Origin: Paenibacillus harenae
GTDB taxonomy: Bacteria > Bacillota > Bacilli > Paenibacillales > Paenibacillaceae
DNA length: 64,000 bases
Direction of reading: 5' to 3'
Assembly: GCF_030812415.1 (NCBI RefSeq)
Contig: NZ_JAUSST010000005.1
Location: forward strand, 575,892-639,891
Shown: positions 25,525 to 34,587 of the stretch, piece by piece
How positions within the stretch are numbered: the first letter of the stretch is position 1
How the letters are laid out: the number at the start of each line of letters is the position of its first letter
Notes under the pieces: model-generated
Told to the model about the DNA's origin: nothing
What the model saw: the letters and a program-made list of their open reading frames with translations, nothing else
The model's database searches: none
Translations under genes and position numbers: made by a program

Positions 25525-26484
25525 ATGCAAGGAACGGTTAACGAGGAGTTGGCGTTAAGCCTGAAAGGGCGCGACTTCCTTATGCTGGTCGACTACACGC
25601 CGGAGGAAATCCGGTATTTGATCGACCTCGCGATCGATTTGAAGAAGAAGCAGAAGGCGGGCGAAACCCATCAACTGTTGAAAAATAAAACGCTGGGCAT
25701 GATTTTCGAAAAATCATCGACGCGCACGCGCGTTTCGTTCGAAGTAGGCATCTACCAATTAGGCGGCCAAGGGCTGTTCCTAAGCGGCACCGACCTGCAA
25801 ATCGGGCGCGGCGAGCCGATCTGGGATACGGCGCAAGTGCTGTCGCGTTATCTCGACGGCATCATGATCCGTACGTTCGAGCATCGCAAAGTGGTCGAGC
25901 TTGCGCGCGGAGCAACGGTTCCGGTCATTAACGGGCTGACGGATCTGTCGCATCCATGCCAAGCGCTTGCCGACTATCAGACGGTGCTTGAGCATAAGGG
26001 CCACCTGGAAGGACTGAAAGTCGCTTACGTCGGCGACGGCAACAACGTTGTGCATTCGTTGCTGATGGGCGCGGCCAAGCTCGGCATGCATATGTCGGTT
26101 GCTACGCCTGAGGGGTATGAGCCGGACGCGGACATCATCGAGCAAACGATGAACACAGCTTCCGAGACGGGCTCGATCATCCAGATCGGACGCGATCCGA
26201 AGGAAGCTATCGCGGGTGCCGACATCGTCTACACGGACGTATGGGCGAGTATGGGGCAAGAAGCCGAGCAGAAGGAGCGCGAGCTTGCTTTTGCCGCTTT
26301 CCAGGTTAACGAGGCGCTGACCAAATATGCGAAGAAGGATTACCTGTTCATGCATTGCTTGCCTGCGCACCGAGGCGAAGAAGTGAGCGAAGGCGTTATC
26401 GACGGCGCGAATTCGGTTATTTTCGACCAAGCGGAGAACCGTTTGCACGCTCAGAAAGCAATTATGGCGGCGATTATGTCTTAG
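25525..26484 (+). CDS. argF: Ornithine carbamoyltransferase
   Basis: 319 aa. ATG 25525 is 8 nt after AAGGAGG; the upstream in-frame ATG at 25486 has no such site. Condenses ornithine with carbamoyl phosphate to citrulline. Carbamoyl-phosphate loop SSTRTRVSFEVG, ornithine/CP motif HPCQALADY, and the catalytic cysteine in HCLPAHRGEE. Length is typical for the anabolic enzyme. No carbamoyl-phosphate synthetase genes are in the window. Confidence 0.95.
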   Translation: MQGTVNEELALSLKGRDFLMLVDYTPEEIRYLIDLAIDLKKKQKAGETHQLLKNKTLGMIFEKSSTRTRVSFEVGIYQLGGQGLFLSGTDLQIGRGEPIWDTAQVLSRYLDGIMIRTFEHRKVVELARGATVPVINGLTDLSHPCQALADYQTVLEHKGHLEGLKVAYVGDGNNVVHSLLMGAAKLGMHMSVATPEGYEPDADIIEQTMNTASETGSIIQIGRDPKEAIAGADIVYTDVWASMGQEAEQKERELAFAAFQVNEALTKYAKKDYLFMHCLPAHRGEEVSEGVIDGANSVIFDQAENRLHAQKAIMAAIMS

Positions 26485-26544
26485 TCGATCGTGTATCGAT
26501 TTATTTTCATAGAAATTTCAATCGAAGGGGAGTAAATATTCGTT

Positions 26545-27774
26545 ATGGCAAAAGAAAAAATCGTGCTTGCCTACTCCGGCGGCCTGGACACATCGGTTAT
26601 TCTCAAATGGTTGAAAGAAACGTACGACGCGGAAATCATCGCATTCACGGCTGACATCGGCCAGAAGGACGAGCTGGACGGCCTCGAGGCGAAAGCACTC
26701 GCAACGGGCGCATCGAAAGTATACATCGACGACTTGCGCGACGAGTTCGCAAAAGACTTTATTTACCCGATGTTCCAAGCGGGAACGATGTACGAAGGCC
26801 AATACTTGCTCGGCACGTCGATCGCCCGCCCGCTTATCGCGAAGCGCATGGTTGACATCGCACGCGCTGAAGGCGCTACGGCGATTGCGCACGGCGCAAC
26901 CGGCAAAGGAAACGACCAAGTCCGCTTCGAGCTGACGGCCGCGGCGCTTGCGCCCGAGATCGGCGTGATCGCGCCTTGGCGTCTGGAAGCGTTCCGCGAG
27001 CAATTCCCTGGACGCGCCGAGATGATCGCTTACGCGGAGAAGCACGGCATTCCGGTAACGGCATCGGCTGCCAAGCCGTATTCGACAGACCGCAACCTGC
27101 TTCATATCAGCTTCGAGAGCGGCATGCTTGAAGATCCTTGGTTCGACCCAAGCTCGGAAGAGAACGAAAGCATGTACGTGCTGAGCGTATCCCCGGAGAG
27201 AGCGCCGGACAAAGCGGAATATGTCGAGCTTACTTTCGAGCAAGGCAACTGTACGGCTATCGATGGCGAAGAGCTTAGCCCGCTTGAAGTGATGGAGAAG
27301 CTGAACGAGCTTGGCGGCAAGCACGGCATCGGCCGCGTCGATATGGTAGAAAACCGCTTCGTCGGCATGAAGAGCCGCGGCGTGTACGAAACCCCGGGCG
27401 GCACGATCCTGTTCACTGCCCATCGCAAAATGGAATCGCTCACGATGGACCGCGAAGTGATGCATCTTCGCGATTCGCTTATCGCTAAATACAGCCAGCT
27501 CGTATACAACGGCTTCTGGTTCGCGCCTGAGCGACTTGCTCTGCAAGCGCTAGTCGAGGAATCGCAGAAGAACGTGAGCGGCGTCGTTCGTCTGAAGCTG
27601 TACAAAGGCAATGTGATCGGCGCCGGCGTGAAGAGCCCGGTCAGCTTGTACAATCCGGACATCGCGACGATGGAAGCCGACCCGTCCCAAGCCTACGACC
27701 AAGGCGATGCAACGGGCTTCATCCGCCTGAACGCGCTTCGTCTGAAAGTATCTTCGGCAGTCAAAAACAAATAA
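26545..27774 (+). CDS. argG: Argininosuccinate synthase
   Basis: 409 aa. ATG after GAAGGGGAG. ATP-dependent joining of citrulline and aspartate. N-type ATP pyrophosphatase P-loop AYSGGLDTSVIL; family motifs GATGKGNDQVRFEL and ENRFVGMKSRGVYETPGG. Strong G/C third-position bias, like its neighbours. Separated from argH by a 116-bp spacer with a long inverted repeat. Confidence 0.96.
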   Translation: MAKEKIVLAYSGGLDTSVILKWLKETYDAEIIAFTADIGQKDELDGLEAKALATGASKVYIDDLRDEFAKDFIYPMFQAGTMYEGQYLLGTSIARPLIAKRMVDIARAEGATAIAHGATGKGNDQVRFELTAAALAPEIGVIAPWRLEAFREQFPGRAEMIAYAEKHGIPVTASAAKPYSTDRNLLHISFESGMLEDPWFDPSSEENESMYVLSVSPERAPDKAEYVELTFEQGNCTAIDGEELSPLEVMEKLNELGGKHGIGRVDMVENRFVGMKSRGVYETPGGTILFTAHRKMESLTMDREVMHLRDSLIAKYSQLVYNGFWFAPERLALQALVEESQKNVSGVVRLKLYKGNVIGAGVKSPVSLYNPDIATMEADPSQAYDQGDATGFIRLNALRLKVSSAVKNK

Positions 27775-27785
27775 ATCCGGAAGTA

Positions 27786-27861
27786 GACGTCAAGCATGAG
27801 GCAGAGGACTCGTCGCAGCAGCAGCAGCGGCGCTAAGGTCTGGTGCGTCATGCTTGACGTC
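27786..27861. repeat. 14-bp perfect inverted repeat between argG and argH
   Basis: GACGTCAAGCATGA (27786-27799) is repeated exactly in reverse complement at 27848-27861, with 48 bases between the arms. The loop contains a short GCA-rich run. It is not terminator-like, as no T tract follows. Could be an RNA stem in the argGH message or a mobile-repeat relic. Confidence 0.7.
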
Positions 27862-27890
27862 CGTTCGTCCGGCGGGGAGTGAATGAACGA

Positions 27891-29306
27891 GTGAGCAAAC
27901 TATGGGGCGGTCGGTTTACGAAGAAAACAGACCAATTGGTAGAAGAATATACGGCTTCGATTATGTTCGACAAGGAGCTTGCCGAAGAAGATATCCAAGG
28001 CAGCCTGGCTCATGTAACGATGCTTGGCAAGCAAGGCATCTTGCCTGCCGATGACGTTGAGAAGATCAAAGACGGCTTGCACCGGGTCCTTCAGCGCATT
28101 AAACGCGACGATATCGAATTCTCGATCGGCGACGAAGACATTCATATGAATATCGAGAAGACGCTGATCGACGATGTAGGCTCGGTAGGCGGCAAGCTGC
28201 ACACCGGACGCAGCCGGAACGACCAGGTCGCAACGGACATGCACCTATGGCTTCGCAAGCGCGTCGTCGAGTTCGTTGACATGCTGCATAAGCTGCAATC
28301 AGCGCTCGTCGAGCAAGCGAAGGCGAACATCGATACGATCGTGCCGGGCTATACGCATTTGCAGCGGGCGCAGCCGATCTTGTTCGCTCATCATCTGATG
28401 GCGTACGTGTCCATGTTCGGACGCGACATCGAGCGACTGCAAGACAGCTACAAACGGATCAATGTGCTTCCGCTTGGAGCAGGAGCTTTGGCGGGAACGA
28501 CGTTCCCGATCGACCGTCATTTCGTGGCGAGCCAATTGAAGTTCGATCGCGTCTATGAGAACAGCCTTGATGCCGTAAGCGACCGCGACTTCATTTTGGA
28601 GTTTCTGTCGGACGCCTCGATCATCATGATGCATTTGTCGCGCCTTAGCGAAGAGTTGATCATGTGGTCGAGTACGGAGTTCCATTTTGTCGAGCTCGAT
28701 GACGCGTTCTGCACGGGCAGCAGCATTATGCCGCAGAAGAAAAACCCGGATGTGCCTGAGCTTGTGCGCGGCAAGACGGGCCGCGTGTACGGCAATCTCG
28801 TCGGCTTGCTGACGGTATTGAAGTCGCTTCCTCTGGCGTACAACAAGGATATGCAGGAAGACAAAGAAGGCATGTTCGATACGGTGAAGACGCTGCAAGG
28901 CGCGCTTCAATTGTTCGCGCCGATGATCGCGACGATGAAGGTGAACAAGGATCGGATGCGCCAAGCGGTCAATCAGGACTTCTCGAATGCCACCGACATT
29001 GCCGACTTCCTCGTTGGCAAAGGGCTGCCATTCCGCCAAGCTCATGAGGTAATCGGCAAGACGGTATTGTATTGCATCGAGCAAAACAAATTTCTGCTCG
29101 ACCTTACGCTTGACGAATTCAAGCAGTTCTCGCAACTGTTCGACGACCGCATCTACGCGGTGCTTCAACCGGAACAAGTCGTTAACGCGCGCAACGTATA
29201 CGGCGGCACGGCCAAGACGCAAGTCCAAGACGCAATCGGCCGCGCCGATGCCGCGCTTGCGGAGACGGCTGCATGGGTAACGGAATATATAGAGCGCAGC
29301 CGCTAG
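27891..29306 (+). CDS. argH: Argininosuccinate lyase
   Basis: 471 aa. GTG 27891 after GGGGAG (27874-27879) gives the canonical MSKLWGGRF start; the GTG at 27879 overlaps the ribosome site. Splits argininosuccinate into arginine and fumarate. Fumarase-superfamily signature GSSIMPQKKNPD holds the catalytic serine; HTGRSRNDQVATD and GYTHLQRAQP are the other active-site regions. Last step of the pathway; followed by a terminator. Confidence 0.96.
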   Translation: MSKLWGGRFTKKTDQLVEEYTASIMFDKELAEEDIQGSLAHVTMLGKQGILPADDVEKIKDGLHRVLQRIKRDDIEFSIGDEDIHMNIEKTLIDDVGSVGGKLHTGRSRNDQVATDMHLWLRKRVVEFVDMLHKLQSALVEQAKANIDTIVPGYTHLQRAQPILFAHHLMAYVSMFGRDIERLQDSYKRINVLPLGAGALAGTTFPIDRHFVASQLKFDRVYENSLDAVSDRDFILEFLSDASIIMMHLSRLSEELIMWSSTEFHFVELDDAFCTGSSIMPQKKNPDVPELVRGKTGRVYGNLVGLLTVLKSLPLAYNKDMQEDKEGMFDTVKTLQGALQLFAPMIATMKVNKDRMRQAVNQDFSNATDIADFLVGKGLPFRQAHEVIGKTVLYCIEQNKFLLDLTLDEFKQFSQLFDDRIYAVLQPEQVVNARNVYGGTAKTQVQDAIGRADAALAETAAWVTEYIERSR

Positions 29307-29336
29307 AGTATCTAGGCCATAGGTCTATAGGAAGAA

Positions 29337-29362
29337 AGGCGTCCATCAGGGCGCCTTTTTTG
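29337..29362 (+). terminator. Terminator of the arginine genes
   Basis: AGGCGTCC and GGGCGCCT pair around ATCA, followed by TTTTTTG. Confidence 0.85.
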
Positions 29363-29495
29363 TTGCGCTCATAGGGTTGTTCAATAAAGAAGCATCTAAA
29401 ATCCTTTTTTTCTAAACGAAACGATTTGTAAATCCGATAATAGTATTAGTTTTATTATTTTATTTACTATACATCTGGCGAAAGAGGGTATTAGA

Positions 29496-30968
29496 ATGAA
29501 GAAAGCACTAAGTTTATGGCTGAGCATCGCATTAATCGTGATTATGCTCCCGGTGGCAAGCGTGCAAGCCGCCAAATATTTGCCGTACGATATGGTCGGC
29601 GATTTTAGCGAAGGGCTGGCTTGGTATGTAAGTTACGACGAGGAATCGGACGTGGAGCGGTTCGGTTTCCTCAATACGTCGGGCAAAGTCGTTATCGCAG
29701 CAAAATATGATTGGGTAGGCGGCTTCCATGACGGATTGGCGGCATTCGAGCTGAATGGAAAGATGGGTATGATCGATAAAACGGGAAAAGAGATCATTAA
29801 ACCGGTCTACGACGTAATCGACGAGCAGTTTATGGATGGTCTGCTTGCTGTGGCACAAGGCGAGAAGTGGGGCTACATCAACAAAGAAGGAAAATTCGTA
29901 ATCGAAGCGACTTATGATGGCGCTACCCGTTTCGGGAATGGAATCGCCTTGGTAGTCGTGAATGACGGGTACAGCATCATCGATACGACCGGCAAGCAAG
30001 CTTTCGAAGCGGATTACGATGAGGTTTTCGAATTCACCGAGGGCTACTCGGTCGTTGCTTCCGGCGAGAAATGGGGCTTTATCGATACAACGGGCAAGGA
30101 GCTTGTAGCTCCGAAATATGCCGAAGCTTATTCGTTCCAAGAAGGACTTGCTCCTGTACGGACCGGGAATCTTTGGGGCTTTATCGACCAAACGGGCAAC
30201 GAAGTCATTAAGCCTCAATATGAAGACGTATACGAGTTTAGCGAAGGGCTGGCAGCCGTAATGAAGAACGGTCTGTGGGGCTTTATCGATAAGAGCGGCA
30301 AGGAAGTCATCAAGCCGAAATATGCGGAAGTATTGTCCGAGTTCAAAGAAGGCCTTGTTCTTGTAAGCAAGTACGATAAGGAAGAAACTCCTATGCAAGG
30401 TTATATTGATGCAACAGGCAAAGAAGTGACGAAGTTTGATTACGACTTTGACGGCGGATCGTTTAACGGCGGTTATGCTGCAGTATCCGATGGCGGATTT
30501 GGTACGTACTATATTATGAAAAACCCGCTGCTTGCGCCGGTATCCGCGAAGCCTACCGCTTCCAAGGTCATGGTGAACGGCAAGGCGGTATCGTTCGAAG
30601 CGTACAACATCGGCGGCAGCAACTACTTTAAGCTGCGCGACCTTGCCCTTGCGGTGAACGGCACGGACAAAAACTTCGAGGTCGGCTTCGACAAAGCGAA
30701 AAACGCAGTAAACCTGCTGGCGAACAAAGCCTATACGCCAGTCGGCGGCGAGCTTGTCGCTTCCGGGGGCCAAACGGGCAAGTCGGCTGCGCCGTCCGTT
30801 TCCAAAATCTATGTGGACGGTGTCCAAGCCCCTCTTAAAGCGTATAACATCGGCGGCAACAACTACTTCAAACTAAGAGACATCGCAAAAGCGTTCAATA
30901 TCGGAATTACGTTCGACGCATCGACGAGCACAATCGGCATCGATACAAGTCTTTCATACACCGAATAG
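29496..30968 (+). CDS. Secreted WG-repeat protein with C-terminal stalk domain
   Basis: 490 aa. ATG after GAAAGAGGG. Signal peptide 1-26 (...VASVQAA). Residues about 30-345 are WG/beta-propeller-like repeats, each with a phrase like WGFIDKTGKEVI.PKY......F.EGLA. Residues about 350-485 carry two copies of a phrase like VNGK.V.F.AYNIGG.NYFKLRDLA, a stalk domain related to copper-amine-oxidase N-terminal modules common in Paenibacillaceae. No catalytic motif. Probably exported and cell-surface or wall-associated; function unknown. Confidence 0.8.
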   Translation: MKKALSLWLSIALIVIMLPVASVQAAKYLPYDMVGDFSEGLAWYVSYDEESDVERFGFLNTSGKVVIAAKYDWVGGFHDGLAAFELNGKMGMIDKTGKEIIKPVYDVIDEQFMDGLLAVAQGEKWGYINKEGKFVIEATYDGATRFGNGIALVVVNDGYSIIDTTGKQAFEADYDEVFEFTEGYSVVASGEKWGFIDTTGKELVAPKYAEAYSFQEGLAPVRTGNLWGFIDQTGNEVIKPQYEDVYEFSEGLAAVMKNGLWGFIDKSGKEVIKPKYAEVLSEFKEGLVLVSKYDKEETPMQGYIDATGKEVTKFDYDFDGGSFNGGYAAVSDGGFGTYYIMKNPLLAPVSAKPTASKVMVNGKAVSFEAYNIGGSNYFKLRDLALAVNGTDKNFEVGFDKAKNAVNLLANKAYTPVGGELVASGGQTGKSAAPSVSKIYVDGVQAPLKAYNIGGNNYFKLRDIAKAFNIGITFDASTSTIGIDTSLSYTE

Positions 30969-30989
30969 CCGATAACCAAATAAGACGAA

Positions 30990-31027
30990 CAAAGTCCCTC
31001 GCAGAACTTCTGCGGGGGACTTTGCTG
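30990..31027. terminator. Hairpin after the WG-repeat gene
   Basis: CAAAGTCCC and GCAGA pair with TCTGC and GGGACTTTG. The T runs on each side are short (TTTGCTG rightward, TTTGTTCG leftward), so strength is uncertain. Confidence 0.6.
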
Positions 31028-31112
31028 TAGCTGGAGATGCCAGAGTCCCTGCTTGCCGCCAAATAAAGAAAAAACCTTTCACTATAACTCTTGAATTACT
31101 CTGTTCTCGCGG

Positions 31113-31275
31113 TGATAGCGAAAAAAAATTACGTTATTTCTGTCATAACGATATCAATCGCAGCCCATATAGCTACAACGAACAGAAATAGCGAAAAAAC
31201 GTTTCCCTATTTCATTCCAACTAGCCGACATCAACGAAATAACTCGAAAAAGTTACGTTATCCCAACGGGTTGTT
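31113..31275. repeat. AT-rich spacer with three imperfect repeats
   Basis: The gap 31028-31312 holds no credible gene. Within it, GCGAAAAAAAATTACGTTAT (31118), GCGAAAAAACGTTTCCCTAT (31191) and CTCGAAAAAGTTACGTTAT (31243) are imperfect direct copies about 50-75 bp apart. TATTTCTGT (31135-31143) also has an exact inverted copy ACAGAAATA (31182-31190). It resembles a small interspersed intergenic repeat; the family is not identified. Confidence 0.5.
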
Positions 31276-31312
31276 GCTTTAACGGGTGACGATACCTATC
31301 GCGCGCCATGCC

Positions 31313-32743
31313 TTAGATTCCGTCCTCCACGACCGAGTCGTTCGGTGTCGGCGTTGGCGCAGGGGAGCTCTCGCCTTCCTGCGGTCCGCGCTCGATGATT
31401 GTCGGCTGCGCGCGATACGTGTCATGCGTGATCCGCTCTCGGGACTTCTCCTTGCCATCTTTGTAGAGGATGAGGAACGTGTCAACGACATACCCTTGCT
31501 TGCCGCTGTCCACGACGACCTGCTTGCCGGTCGGCAGCGAGGCGTTTACGGTCTCGACTATTTTAGGCGAAAGCGTATTTAAGGTGACGGATTCGACGTC
31601 GTAACGAAGGCTCTCGTCCATTGTGCCGAACAGCTTGATCGTCAGCTTGCGGTCCTTCACCTCCGTACGGATGACGAGATGCTTGCCGGTCGTATTTTTG
31701 AAGCGGAAGTTGATGGATCCTCCGGAATAAGTCGCGTCTTGCCCGAGCGGCAGATAAGCGACGGGAATCGAGTGATTGCGCCGTTCTACGATTTCAAGCC
31801 CTGCACGCAACACTGCGTTGTACAGTGTGCTAGACACTTGGCAGATGCCTCCGCCGATGCCGGGCACCAGCTTGCCGTTCAGGATGACGGGGGCTTCGCG
31901 GTACGTGTGCTCTTTCTCCGTTGCCGTAATGAGCTTATCGTAATCGAACACGTCTCCCGGAGCGAGATGCGTGTCGTTCAACATTTCCGCGGTAATCGTT
32001 ACATTATGGGCGCGGCCTTCCGCGCTCGTCTTGAAATCGGTCGTGAATTCCACGATTTTACGCTCGATGCCCTCCTCCTTCAGCGCGGCAAGCGTTATCC
32101 TCGGATGAATCGCCGTAACGGGAAGCTCATCGGTAAACGTACGTTCAACCGGCTTTCCTAGCTCCTGTTCGCCGATCCATACCCATTCATCGACCTTAGC
32201 GGATAACGGTTCCAGCTGGATTCGATAGCCATCGACATGCGGCACATAACGCACTTCGTCCTCATCGGTGATCGTCCGAGCGGCATCCTTCGGCTCGTTG
32301 TTTTCTACCCAGCCCCATTGCTTGCGGACGGCCGCATCGAATGTATCCCGTTCCCAGCTCTGCGACAGCGAATACGACTTCGGAAAGCGATAGCGGTATT
32401 CGGCCCGATCCCATACGCGCCCTTCGCGCAGCTTATGCAGAGCTTCCTTCACGCCCTTGAACTCCGCCTTGTATCCCAACTCGCCAACCGACCATTGCTT
32501 GCTGTCGCCTGCCGCCGTATTCGCCTTTATCGTAATGGCGCGATTCAGAAGCGATCGCTCGTATTCGTCCAACAAGCCAATCGCCTCGTCGATAGGCATG
32601 CCGCCAATCGGAATACCGCCTACGACAACCTCTTCCGGCACGGTATCCTGCGTGGCGTAGTTCCACACAAATCCCCAACCTACACCTGCCGCCGCAATCA
32701 AAATAACGAACGTTATTGCCAATCCGAGGTACAGTCGCTTCAA
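31313..32743 (-). CDS. VanW-family protein with G5 domain
   Basis: About 476 aa from TTG 32743 (MKRLYLGLAITFV...). In-frame GTG 32755 and TTG 32752 are alternatives near AGGAAAGG; the far upstream TTG at 32869 has no ribosome site. One N-terminal membrane anchor, then an extracytoplasmic region with a peptidoglycan-binding-like module (about 50-230). The VanW domain (about 240-370) has GGGICQVSSTLYNAVLRAGL and ERRNHSIPVAYLPLGQDA. A G5 domain (about 375-455) and a low-complexity tail follow. Probably a wall-associated protein. VanW's biochemical role is not established. Confidence 0.82.
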   Translation of the reverse strand: MKRLYLGLAITFVILIAAAGVGWGFVWNYATQDTVPEEVVVGGIPIGGMPIDEAIGLLDEYERSLLNRAITIKANTAAGDSKQWSVGELGYKAEFKGVKEALHKLREGRVWDRAEYRYRFPKSYSLSQSWERDTFDAAVRKQWGWVENNEPKDAARTITDEDEVRYVPHVDGYRIQLEPLSAKVDEWVWIGEQELGKPVERTFTDELPVTAIHPRITLAALKEEGIERKIVEFTTDFKTSAEGRAHNVTITAEMLNDTHLAPGDVFDYDKLITATEKEHTYREAPVILNGKLVPGIGGGICQVSSTLYNAVLRAGLEIVERRNHSIPVAYLPLGQDATYSGGSINFRFKNTTGKHLVIRTEVKDRKLTIKLFGTMDESLRYDVESVTLNTLSPKIVETVNASLPTGKQVVVDSGKQGYVVDTFLILYKDGKEKSRERITHDTYRAQPTIIERGPQEGESSPAPTPTPNDSVVEDGI

Positions 32744-32975
32744 AATGAACAACACCCTTTCCTGATATGAAAAATCATTCCGTCTATCAACTATATGCGT
32801 CGGGCCCTTCGTTCTTGTCTGTAGCAGGCTTGTTGCCACAATGGGCGCGGCTTTAACGGCTTTCGACAAACGGCCGCATTATTAGAATTGTGAAAATATG
32901 AGGAAACAAAGCCCTTTTTGAAGGATTTAGTGGCACCCTGTCGAATTACATAAAGCTGACTATTAACAGGATGTG

Positions 32976-33668
32976 ATGAATGTGATTGAAATGCAGGACA
33001 TATGGAAGACGTATGCGGATGGCACTCATGCGCTTCGCGGCGTTTCCGTTCGAATAGATCGTAATGAATTTGTATACCTCGTAGGACCTTCCGGCGCAGG
33101 CAAATCGACCTTCATGAAGTTGATCTATCGCGAGGAAGTGCCGTCCAAAGGCCAAATATCGGTGAACGGTTTCAATATCGGCAAGCTTAAGCCTCGCAAG
33201 ATTCCATACGTGAGACGCAACATCGGCGTTATTTTCCAAGATTTCAGACTGCTTCCCAAACTTACCGTATTCGAAAATGTCGCCTTCGCCATGGAAGCGA
33301 TCGAAGCGCCTCGCAGAGTCATCAAGCGGCGGACGATGGAGGTGCTGGAGCTTGTAGGGCTTAAGCACAAGCATGCTTCCTTGCCGGCACAGCTCTCCGG
33401 CGGCGAGCAGCAGCGGGTCGCCATCGCACGCGCGATCGTGAACAATCCGTCGGTAATTGTCGCGGACGAGCCGACAGGCAACCTGGATCCGGAGACGTCG
33501 CTAGGCATTATGAACCTGCTTGAAGAGATTAACTTCCGCGGATCGACGATCGTCATGGCTACGCATAACAAGGACATCGTCAACTCCATGCGTAAGCGCG
33601 TCATTGCAATCGAGAACGGCAACATCGTTCGCGACGAGGCGAGAGGAGAGTACGGCTATGAAGCTTAG
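32976..33668 (+). CDS. ftsE: Cell-division ABC transporter ATPase FtsE
   Basis: 230 aa. Start ATG 32976 or GTG 32982 (MIEMQDIWKTY), both near AGGA; uncertain by two codons. Walker A GPSGAGKST, signature LSGGEQQRVAIARAI, Walker B VIVADEPTGNLD. With FtsX it forms a membrane complex that activates cell-wall hydrolases through an extracellular loop rather than transporting a solute. Overlaps ftsX by 11 bases. Confidence 0.95.
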   Translation: MNVIEMQDIWKTYADGTHALRGVSVRIDRNEFVYLVGPSGAGKSTFMKLIYREEVPSKGQISVNGFNIGKLKPRKIPYVRRNIGVIFQDFRLLPKLTVFENVAFAMEAIEAPRRVIKRRTMEVLELVGLKHKHASLPAQLSGGEQQRVAIARAIVNNPSVIVADEPTGNLDPETSLGIMNLLEEINFRGSTIVMATHNKDIVNSMRKRVIAIENGNIVRDEARGEYGYEA

Positions 33669-34575
33669 CACGATTCTCCGCCATATGCGCGAAGGCGCGA
33701 AGAACATCATCCGCAACGGCTGGATGTCGTTCGCCTCGATGAGCTCGATGTTCATCTCGCTATTTATTTTAGGCGTGTTCCTGCTGCTTGCATTGAACGT
33801 GAATGCGATGGCGGACCAGATAGAAAGCCAAGTTCAGATCCGGGTTTATCTGCAGTTGAATGTCGATCAGGCCAAAGTGACGGAGCTGCAGAACAAGATC
33901 GGCAATATCACGGAAGTGAGCAATGTACGGTTCGTATCGAAGGCCGAAGGGCTTGAAATATTGCGCGAAAGCTTAGGCAAGGAGAATGAAGACTTAATCG
34001 AGGGCTATGAGAACGAGAAGAACCCTCTGCCAGACTCCTTTACCGTGGAGGTTTACGACCCTCTAACGATTGAAACCGCGGTCGCACAGATCGAAGCGGT
34101 CAATAAGGCGGACGAAGCGCTGCCGATTGCGAAGGTCAAGTACGGCCAAGGTACGGTCGAGAAGCTGTTCACGATTACGAACGTCGTACGCAACGTCGGC
34201 TTCGTTGTCGTTATCGGTCTTGGCATCACCGCGATGTTCCTCATCTCGAACACGATCAAGATGACGATTATCGCCCGACGTCGCGAGATCGGAATAATGA
34301 AGCTCGTCGGAGCGACGAACTCGTTTATCCGTTGGCCTTTCTTTATAGAAGGCGCGTTAATCGGCATTATCAGCTCGGTGCTAACGACGGTTGTCATTTT
34401 GGTCGCTTATTCGCAATTTGTGGATTTCACGGAGACCGATCTTGCGCTCATGATGATAAAGCTCGTCACGTTTAAGGAAGCGGCCGGAATGACCGCTCTG
34501 CTGTTGATCGGACTAGGGACATTGTTGGGCATTTGGGGCAGCACCATTTCGGTACGAAAGTATTTGAAAGTGTAG
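33658..34575 (+). CDS. ftsX: Cell-division protein FtsX
   Basis: 305 aa. ATG 33658 is 7 nt after GAGAGGAGAG, inside the end of ftsE. Four membrane spans: one near residue 25-50 (SMFISLFILGVFLLLALNV), a large extracellular loop to about 175, then three spans in the FtsX/MacB domain (VVIGLGITAMFLISNTIK). MTIIARRREIGIMKLVGAT is the coupling segment. Followed immediately by an M23 protein, the likely hydrolase partner. Confidence 0.95.
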   Translation: MKLSTILRHMREGAKNIIRNGWMSFASMSSMFISLFILGVFLLLALNVNAMADQIESQVQIRVYLQLNVDQAKVTELQNKIGNITEVSNVRFVSKAEGLEILRESLGKENEDLIEGYENEKNPLPDSFTVEVYDPLTIETAVAQIEAVNKADEALPIAKVKYGQGTVEKLFTITNVVRNVGFVVVIGLGITAMFLISNTIKMTIIARRREIGIMKLVGATNSFIRWPFFIEGALIGIISSVLTTVVILVAYSQFVDFTETDLALMMIKLVTFKEAAGMTALLLIGLGTLLGIWGSTISVRKYLKV

Positions 34576-34587
34576 GTGATAATGGCA

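Noticed and set aside
29532..30827. 431-codon antisense frame opposite the WG-repeat gene
   Set aside because: Its repeat pattern mirrors the WG repeats on the sense strand, which have a signal peptide, ribosome site and domain matches.
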